Source: Gemmatimonadota bacterium
GTDB taxonomy: Bacteria > Gemmatimonadota > Gemmatimonadetes > Palauibacterales > Palauibacteraceae
Length of the DNA: 12,456 nucleotides
Direction: 5' to 3'
Assembly: GCA_029863105.1 (NCBI GenBank)
Contig: JAOTWC010000021.1
Location: forward strand, 1 to 12,456
Shown: positions 8,197-12,456 of the stretch, one piece after another
Position numbering within the stretch: position 1 is the first letter of the stretch
Layout: the number at the start of each line of letters is the position of its first letter
Notes under the pieces: model-generated
The model's input: only the letters and a program-made list of their open reading frames with translations
Database searches by the model: none
What the model was told of the DNA's origin: nothing
Translations under genes and position numbers: made by a program

Positions 8197-8586
8197 TCAG
8201 GAGTCGATGTGATCCGCGTAGTCCGCGGCCGACATGAGCGAGTCGAGCTCCGATGGATCCGCGGCCCGCATCCTGATCATCCACCCGCTCTCGTACGGGT
8301 CCCCGTTTACGAGCGCGGGGTCCGTTTCGAGGCTCGCGTTGATGTCGACAACGTCTCCGCTGATGGGAGAATACAGATCTGACACCGCCTTTACCGCCTC
8401 GATCGTACCAAACACGTCCATCCGGCTGAAACTGTCTCCGACCTGTGGAAGCTCGACGAATACGACGTCTCCCAGTTCACCCTGGGCGTAGTCCGTGATG
8501 CCGATGATGAACTCGTCGTCAACATCAGTTTCACGGATGTACTCGTGCTCTTCCGTATACCGAAGCGTACTGGGGATGTCGGACAT
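8197..8586 (-). CDS. gcvH: Glycine cleavage system H protein
   Basis: A complete 129-residue lipoyl carrier that shuttles the aminomethyl group from P protein to T protein. The lipoylation site is Lys66 within GTIEAVKAVSDLYSPISG (60-77). The N-terminal RYTEEHEY (9-16), ITDYAQGELGDVVFVELP (30-47) and C-terminal GWMIRM segments are all typical. The start is an ATG with a very strong ribosome binding site (GGAGGG, 4 nt spacer). It is the first gene of the minus-strand run and sits about 47 nt from the predicted transcription start. The lipM gene further down the same run supplies the likely first step of its modification. gcvT, usually next to gcvH, is not here. Confidence 0.98.
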   Translation of the reverse strand: MSDIPSTLRYTEEHEYIRETDVDDEFIIGITDYAQGELGDVVFVELPQVGDSFSRMDVFGTIEAVKAVSDLYSPISGDVVDINASLETDPALVNGDPYESGWMIRMRAADPSELDSLMSAADYADHIDS

Positions 8587-8590
8587 CCAA

Positions 8591-8596
8591 CCCTCC
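8591..8596 (-). promoter_or_regulatory. gcvH ribosome binding site
   Basis: Minus-strand GGAGGG, four bases before the gcvH ATG. It is among the best in the window and fixes the start of gcvH. Confidence 0.85.
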
Positions 8597-8639
8597 AGGA
8601 GTCGTCTGGTCAGCGCGGTTTGCCATCGCCGGGGCGAAG

Positions 8640-8669
8640 ATCATACCGGGGCGCGGCGCGAGGCGTCAA
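8640..8669 (-). promoter_or_regulatory. Sigma-70-type promoter of the gcv run
   Basis: On the minus strand, TTGACG (8669-8664) and TATGAT (8645-8640) are separated by 18 bases; each hexamer matches the consensus at five of six positions. Transcription would start near 8633 and leave a leader of roughly 47 nt before gcvH. That leader is too short for a glycine riboswitch. The -35 box lies only 12 bp from the stop of the upstream gene, so the whole control region is compact. Confidence 0.75.
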
Positions 8670-8681
8670 GAAAAACCCGGC

Positions 8682-9371
8682 TTATTTCGTCTGCCGTTCC
8701 AGTCGTCGTCGTTTTCGCTCGTCGCGACGGCGACGACGAGCGTCGCGATCGGTTTCGCCGGCATGCCGCATCGTGACATCGACGCCACCCATGAGGGCCA
8801 AACCGCGGATCCGGATGATCGGCGCCGAAGGGTCGTCGGAATCCACGGTCTGATTGTATTCGTCGAACCCACCGAGGATGCCCAAACCTTCCGTCTGGAC
8901 CGTGACACCCGGTGGTACGATGACGTCCACGCCGCCGCACACGGCCAGGATCTGAACTTCCGTGACACCCGGTCCAAGCCTGGCTTCTCGAAAGTCGATC
9001 CCCGCTCCACCCATCAGGGCGATCGTCGTCAGCTTTCGCGGCGGGACCCACGAGCCGCTCCTGTCCGATCCGCTCAAGATCGCTACCTGAAAGCCATGGT
9101 CGCGCACTTCTCCCGGGCGTGCGACGAGCGGCGCCGCACCTGTCGCATCCAGCGCGGTGCCCGGCGCAGACGCCTGCAGGACCGGCAGCCGGGAGAGCAG
9201 ACGTTCCAGGTCGGCAGGCTCCGTGGCGGCCCAGGCGAGATCGACCATCGCCTCGTACTGGTCCACGTCGATATCGTCGCGAACGTAGTGCGCCCGGAGG
9301 CGATCCACGGCACTTTCCTTCGCCCGGTTCATCGCGACGGGCGGCTGGGGCGGACGGAATTCATCGTTCAT
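8682..9371 (-). CDS. Soluble DUF1707 and LiaF-C-like domain protein
   Basis: A 229-residue protein. Residues about 16-63 match the DUF1707 (SHOCT-like) pattern, with short helices around VDRLRAHYVRDDIDVDQYEAMV and a closing LERLLSRLP. Residues about 95-200 form a glycine-rich beta repeat with ALMGGAGIDFRE (118-129), LAVCGGVDVIVPPGV (142-156) and LALMGGVDVT (191-200), typical of the LiaF C-terminal (cell-wall antibiotic response) domain. There is no membrane helix. The C-terminus is strikingly basic (ARRRRRDERKRRRLERQTK, 211-229). An in-frame ATG at 9440 would add 23 residues but overlaps the dapF start and lacks domain support, so I use 9371; no good ribosome binding site marks either. LiaF-like proteins link to envelope stress sensing; here that role is inferred. 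Confidence 0.83.
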   Translation of the reverse strand: MNDEFRPPQPPVAMNRAKESAVDRLRAHYVRDDIDVDQYEAMVDLAWAATEPADLERLLSRLPVLQASAPGTALDATGAAPLVARPGEVRDHGFQVAILSGSDRSGSWVPPRKLTTIALMGGAGIDFREARLGPGVTEVQILAVCGGVDVIVPPGVTVQTEGLGILGGFDEYNQTVDSDDPSAPIIRIRGLALMGGVDVTMRHAGETDRDARRRRRDERKRRRLERQTK

Positions 9372-9425
9372 GGCTGCGGAGAATGTGGGACCGAATGAGG
9401 TGCGGCGCGAGCGGGAGGCGTCGGT

Positions 9426-9431
9426 TAGATT
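9426..9431 (+). promoter_or_regulatory. Putative -10 element of dapF (leaderless type)
   Basis: TAGATT fits the TANNNT pattern and ends 7 bases before the dapF ATG at 9439, so transcription would start at or next to the start codon. No Shine-Dalgarno lies at a working distance (a GGGAGG is more than 20 nt away) and no clear -35 is seen. The 67-bp gap (9372-9438) must also serve the divergent gene. Confidence 0.4.
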
Positions 9432-9438
9432 CTCGCCC

Positions 9439-10266
9439 ATGATTCGCTTCGTGAAGTATACGGGCGCGGGTAATGATTTCGTCGTTGCCGTACCCGGAGC
9501 AGAACTCGACCGCGCTGGGTCCGACGCGGCGCGGAAAATCTGTTCGCGGCGGTTCGGCGTGGGGGTGGACGGGCTGATTCTCGTCTATCCACCCGACGAG
9601 CCGGACCGCGTGCGCGTGCGGTTTTTCAACCCCGACGGCTCCGAGTTTTCGACATGCGGCAACGGAACGCGCTGCGCTGCCCGGTTTGCCGCTGAACGGG
9701 GACTCGTCGGCAAGGGGCCGTTCACCCTGGTAACCTCGGCCGGGCCGATCGAGGCCCGCGTGGACGGGGACCGTGTGCTGCTCGAGTATCGGCTGCCGGC
9801 AGGGCGTGCAGGTCCGATCAGGGTGGCGGGACCGTGGGGGCCCGCGGACGGTTGGTTGATGCACTTCGGGGTTCCCCATTTCGTACTTCCCGTCGACCGT
9901 CTTCCGGAAGGTCCGATCGACGAGGTGTGTGCCGGTATCCGGAATGATCCGCAACTGGGCCCCGAGGGGGCGAACGTCAATCTGATCAGGATGCAAACCC
10001 GCAACGCGGGTGTGGTTCGCACGTTCGAACGCGGCGTCGAGGGCGAAACGCTGGCGTGTGGAAGCGGCTCGATGGCAACCGTGATCGCGGTGTGGGCGGA
10101 CGGACGGGCCGACCGGTCGGTGCGTCTGGACGTGCGTGGTGGTGAGACACTGCAGATCGATCTGGTGGATGAGCCCGTGTTCGACGGCACGCCGATTCGC
10201 GTCAGGCTCGCGGGATCCGCCGCTCGAGTGTTCGACGGCGAGTTTCCCGGCGACGCATCGGAATGA
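9439..10266 (+). CDS. dapF: Diaminopimelate epimerase
   Basis: A complete 275-residue enzyme that converts LL- to meso-diaminopimelate, the peptidoglycan cross-linking residue and lysine precursor. The N-terminus FVKYTGAGNDFVV (4-16) sets the start at 9439; an in-frame ATG at 9370 adds 23 residues with no family match and overlaps the divergent gene. Both catalytic cysteines are present: Cys73 in FFNPDGSEFSTCGNGTRC and Cys207 in EGETLACGSGSMA. The HFGVPHFV and GANVNLI segments also match. Length is normal. Its TGA overlaps the ATG of mutY (ATGA), so the two genes are co-transcribed and probably translationally coupled. No ribosome binding site is visible, and the gene may be leaderless. Confidence 0.97.
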   Translation: MIRFVKYTGAGNDFVVAVPGAELDRAGSDAARKICSRRFGVGVDGLILVYPPDEPDRVRVRFFNPDGSEFSTCGNGTRCAARFAAERGLVGKGPFTLVTSAGPIEARVDGDRVLLEYRLPAGRAGPIRVAGPWGPADGWLMHFGVPHFVLPVDRLPEGPIDEVCAGIRNDPQLGPEGANVNLIRMQTRNAGVVRTFERGVEGETLACGSGSMATVIAVWADGRADRSVRLDVRGGETLQIDLVDEPVFDGTPIRVRLAGSAARVFDGEFPGDASE

Positions 10267-11369
10267 CGGCCGGCGCGAACCACCGGCGCGCCCGCGGTTT
10301 GCTCGACTGGTTCGTGTCGCGCGATCGAGACGTACCCGGGCGGGGCGAGACCGACCCGTACCGGATCTGGGTGTGCGAAGTCATGGCACAGCAAACACGG
10401 ATCGCGACCGTCCGGGAGCGACTTCCTGAGTTTCTCGCCACCTATCCGACGCTCGAATCCCTCGCTGGATCCGATCTGGATGACCTGCTTCGCGCGTGGG
10501 AGGGGCTCGGGTACTACGCCCGTGCCCGAAACCTGCGACTCGCGGCCCAGCAGCTCGTCGAGCGGAGGGAGTTTGAACTCCCGGACAATGTTTCGGCGCT
10601 GAGACAGTTGCCCGGCATCGGTCCGTATACCGCCGGTGCGCTGGCCAGCATCGCGTTCGGCCACCCCGAACCGGCGGTGGATGGAAACGCACGTCGGGTT
10701 CTTTCCCGCCTGTTCGATCTCGCCGAACCGAAACTCAGCGGGCTCGAGGCCTGTGCGAGACAGTTGATCGAAGAGGTCGATTCCGACCTGCGCGCGGGAG
10801 AGTCCTCGCGGGCCGGCATCCTCAACCAGGCGCTGATGGATTTCGGGGGGGCCGTGTGCACGCCACGGTCACCCGGGTGCGAGGAGTGCCCGCTGGCTCA
10901 GGATTGCCTGGCTCTCCAGCGAGGAACCGTCCCGGACCGCCCACCGCGCAGACGGAGGGCAGTGCTGCCACATCACGACATCGCCGTCGCGTTGATCTGG
11001 GATTCGGGGCGCCTGTTCATCCAGCGAAGGCCCGTGGACGGACTGCTGGGCGGCCTGTGGGAGTTTCCGGGAGGTAAGGTCGAACCTGGTGAATCGCCCC
11101 GGCAGGCCGCCGTGCGCGAAGTGGTTGAGGAGACGGGAATGTCCATCCGGCTCACGGGCCCCGCCGGAGTGGTCGATCATGCCTACAGCCACTTCAGGAT
11201 CACCTTGCACGCCTTCCACGCCGAACGGAGCGGCGGGCGAGCTGCCGCTGGCCAACGCAGCCGATGGGTTCTGCCCGCTGAGCTCGACGGCTTCGCCTTT
11301 CCGACCGCCAACCGAAAGCTGCTCGTCTCATTGTCGGAGCGGACCGGAGCTGCTGCCTTTAGCGCGTGA
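10263..11369 (+). CDS. mutY: A/G-specific adenine glycosylase with Nudix-type C-terminal domain
   Basis: A 368-residue base-excision repair enzyme that removes adenine opposite 8-oxoguanine. The N-terminal catalytic domain has WVCEVMAQQT (Glu39 catalytic), the helix-hairpin-helix LPGIGPYTAGAL (116-127) and AVDGNARRV (Asp140). The 4Fe-4S cluster cysteines follow the C-X6-C-X2-C-X5-C pattern (199, 206, 209, 215). The C-terminal domain has LWEFPGGKVEPGE and a full Nudix consensus (G271 to M293: Glu277, REVVEETG at 285-292), and YSH (308-310) at the place of the FSH loop that recognises 8-oxoG. The ATG overlaps the dapF stop. The 3' end overlaps the convergent barrel gene by 11 bp, so there is no room for a terminator between them. 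Confidence 0.97.
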   Translation: MTAGANHRRARGLLDWFVSRDRDVPGRGETDPYRIWVCEVMAQQTRIATVRERLPEFLATYPTLESLAGSDLDDLLRAWEGLGYYARARNLRLAAQQLVERREFELPDNVSALRQLPGIGPYTAGALASIAFGHPEPAVDGNARRVLSRLFDLAEPKLSGLEACARQLIEEVDSDLRAGESSRAGILNQALMDFGGAVCTPRSPGCEECPLAQDCLALQRGTVPDRPPRRRRAVLPHHDIAVALIWDSGRLFIQRRPVDGLLGGLWEFPGGKVEPGESPRQAAVREVVEETGMSIRLTGPAGVVDHAYSHFRITLHAFHAERSGGRAAAGQRSRWVLPAELDGFAFPTANRKLLVSLSERTGAAAFSA

Positions 11370-11895
11370 ACACCGAGGCGCCGAAGAAGATTCCGAATTC
11401 GTCAGCTCCAAACAGGGTGTCGTTCTCCAGCCATCGCGTGAAGCCCACGCCGAGCCGCACGGCCATCCAATCGCCGGCGGGCAGCTTCAGCCCGATATCG
11501 CCCCCGACACCGACCTGCGTCTCTTCGCCGGCACCGAAATCAGTCCGCAGCAGGCTTGGGCCCGCGGCAAAATAGACCTGCGGCGCATAAGGATTGTCGC
11601 TCAGGTGGACGACCAGATCCGCCCCGAGTTGCAGGGTCGAGGACGCGATATCGTCCACCTCGACACGTGAGTAGCCAACCGAGGACTCGACCTGGACGGT
11701 CGGCGTCAGGAAGAACCCGACCCGCAGGCGCTGGACCGGTATGTCTACCTGCACGACGTCCAGGCTCGCTCCATCAACGCGCGTCGACGTCACGCCGGCA
11801 TCGACGCCGATCTCCACCTGGGCGTCCGCAGGAGCCGTCGTCGTCAGGAATACCGTGATCGCAACGAGCGACAGGAACTTCTGCCTTGTACGCAT
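11359..11895 (-). CDS. Outer-membrane beta-barrel protein
   Basis: A 178-residue protein with a Sec signal peptide (basic RTRQK, hydrophobic 7-20, cleavage after ADA near residue 25). The mature chain alternates hydrophobic and polar residues in short strands, as in VQVESSVGYSRVEV, VYFAAGPSLLRTDFG and WMAVRLGVGFTRWL, and ends with the aromatic-rich strand FGIFFGASVFTR. This fits a small eight-strand barrel of the OmpA/OmpX-like or beta-barrel PF13505 type, implying a diderm envelope. The ATG at 11895 is preceded by a strong ribosome binding site. The gene is 99 bp downstream of the MFS gene on the same strand. Function and ligands are unknown. Confidence 0.83.
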   Translation of the reverse strand: MRTRQKFLSLVAITVFLTTTAPADAQVEIGVDAGVTSTRVDGASLDVVQVDIPVQRLRVGFFLTPTVQVESSVGYSRVEVDDIASSTLQLGADLVVHLSDNPYAPQVYFAAGPSLLRTDFGAGEETQVGVGGDIGLKLPAGDWMAVRLGVGFTRWLENDTLFGADEFGIFFGASVFTR

Positions 11896-11900
11896 CGGCC

Positions 11901-11906
11901 ACCTCC
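11901..11906 (-). promoter_or_regulatory. Ribosome binding site of the beta-barrel gene
   Basis: Minus-strand GGAGGT, five bases before the ATG at 11895, inside a longer purine stretch (11901-11910). It fixes the start of the barrel protein. Confidence 0.85.
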
Positions 11907-11994
11907 CTCCCCGTCAATCGGGCATCCAGTCTCGAAATCGAATCCTCGCACTGGAGACGAGCGTGGCCCCGCCAGCGTCACTATGGTCAGGTGT

Positions 11995-12456
11995 TCAGCC
12001 GAAGTGGGAATCCGTGTCGTCGGGCATTCGCCAGATGAGCAGGGCGGCGACGGCGACCAGCACCGCGCCCGCCAGAAAACCGAGGCGGGGGCCCAGGGTG
12101 CCGAACCCCCAGCCTGCGGCCACCGGCCCGAGCACACGCCCGGTGCTCCCCGAGCTCTGGTTCACGCCCAGCACCTCCCCCTGCTCCCCCGGCAATGCGC
12201 GTCGAGAGATCATGCTGTGTAGCGACGGAATCACACACCCCCAGCCAAGCCCTACGAGTGCAAGGGCCACGAACAGTGCTCCGAACGTCGGGAAGCCGGC
12301 GATGACACCGAACCCGAGCGCGAGGAGAAACCCGCCCGCAGCGGCCACGGATCGCTCGCCGTGTCGCTCGACCAGCGGACCGATGAAGCGGCCCTGGATG
12401 GCGGCTGAAATCAATCCTACGTAAGCGAACAGCAGCCCTGCATGAACCGCCGAAAG
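11995..12456 (-). CDS. MFS transporter, C-terminal half (5' end outside window)
   Basis: The frame runs from the window's right edge to a TGA at 11995, giving 153 residues of a larger protein; the reading frame is open upstream, and a TTG at 12414 is not needed as a start. Four or five membrane helices are seen (around HAGLLFAYVGLISAA, GGFLLALGFGVIAGF, LFVALALVGLGWGC, VLGPVAAGWGF, and GFLAGAVLVAVAALLIW). The loop PGEQGEVLGVNQSSGSTGRVLGP is typical of drug-proton antiporters of the Tet/DHA1 type, so efflux of a small molecule is the likely role. The substrate cannot be inferred. It ends 99 bp before the beta-barrel gene on the same strand. Confidence 0.9.
   Translation of the reverse strand, partial: LSAVHAGLLFAYVGLISAAIQGRFIGPLVERHGERSVAAAGGFLLALGFGVIAGFPTFGALFVALALVGLGWGCVIPSLHSMISRRALPGEQGEVLGVNQSSGSTGRVLGPVAAGWGFGTLGPRLGFLAGAVLVAVAALLIWRMPDDTDSHFG

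Noticed and set aside
8587..8681. Glycine riboswitch before gcvH
   Set aside because: The predicted leader is only about 47 nt, and no paired aptamer-like structure is visible.
8671..8697. Possible terminator after the DUF1707 gene (minus-strand T-run)
   Set aside because: The run of five T is present, but the only stem I can draw is four base pairs with an 11-base loop, too weak to call.
8716..8742. Nine-base-pair inverted repeat (cgctcgtcg and cgacgagcg)
   Set aside because: It lies within the arginine-codon tail of the DUF1707 gene, has no T-run on either strand, and is explained by repeated CGN codons.
9372..9440. Extended start for the DUF1707 protein at 9440
   Set aside because: It adds a low-complexity N-terminus without domain support and would overlap the dapF start; 9371 fits the domain boundary better.
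1..12456. CRISPR array, tRNA or rRNA genes, insertion sequences or phage genes
   Set aside because: No regularly spaced repeats, cloverleaf-like segments, transposase motifs or terminal inverted repeats were seen. This was by eye; an Infernal or tRNAscan run would settle RNA genes.

Overview
The window is high-GC bacterial DNA with tightly packed genes, short intergenic gaps and no RNA genes or mobile elements that I can see. A signal-peptide-bearing outer-membrane beta-barrel protein and two lipoprotein solute-binding proteins point to a diderm. The mix (split glycine dehydrogenase, DUF1707/LiaF-like protein, DUF6265 protein, MutY with a Nudix-type C-terminus, high GC) would fit Gemmatimonadota or a neighbouring phylum. 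That placement is an inference from gene content, not a phylogeny.

The left two thirds (about 1-8670) is one long minus-strand run read from right to left. A good sigma-70-type promoter (8640-8669) drives gcvH, gcvPA, a UPF0173 metallo-beta-lactamase-fold hydrolase, gcvPB, a two-helix membrane protein, a secreted DUF6265 protein, a small membrane protein and a LipM-type octanoyltransferase. Two tandem paralogous SBP_bac_5 lipoproteins follow, the second cut by the window's left edge. GcvH, GcvPA and GcvPB supply the H and P proteins of the glycine cleavage system, and LipM can begin lipoylation of GcvH, so the carrier protein and its modifying enzyme share one transcription unit. The aminomethyltransferase GcvT is not in the window.

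The right third is arranged around a divergent pair at 9371/9439. On the minus strand is a soluble DUF1707 plus LiaF-C-like protein with an arginine-rich tail. On the plus strand is a dapF-mutY pair joined by an ATGA overlap: diaminopimelate epimerase for lysine and peptidoglycan precursors, and adenine glycosylase for 8-oxoG:A repair. dapF has no usable ribosome binding site and may be leaderless. mutY runs tail-to-tail, with an 11-bp overlap, into a minus-strand beta-barrel gene. The window closes with the C-terminal half of an MFS transporter, also minus strand.

Most of the window is conserved housekeeping. The parts worth a second look are the UPF0173 hydrolase between the two P-protein subunits, the three uncharacterised envelope proteins between gcvPB and lipM, the tandem binding proteins without permeases in view, and the intact Nudix box in MutY.
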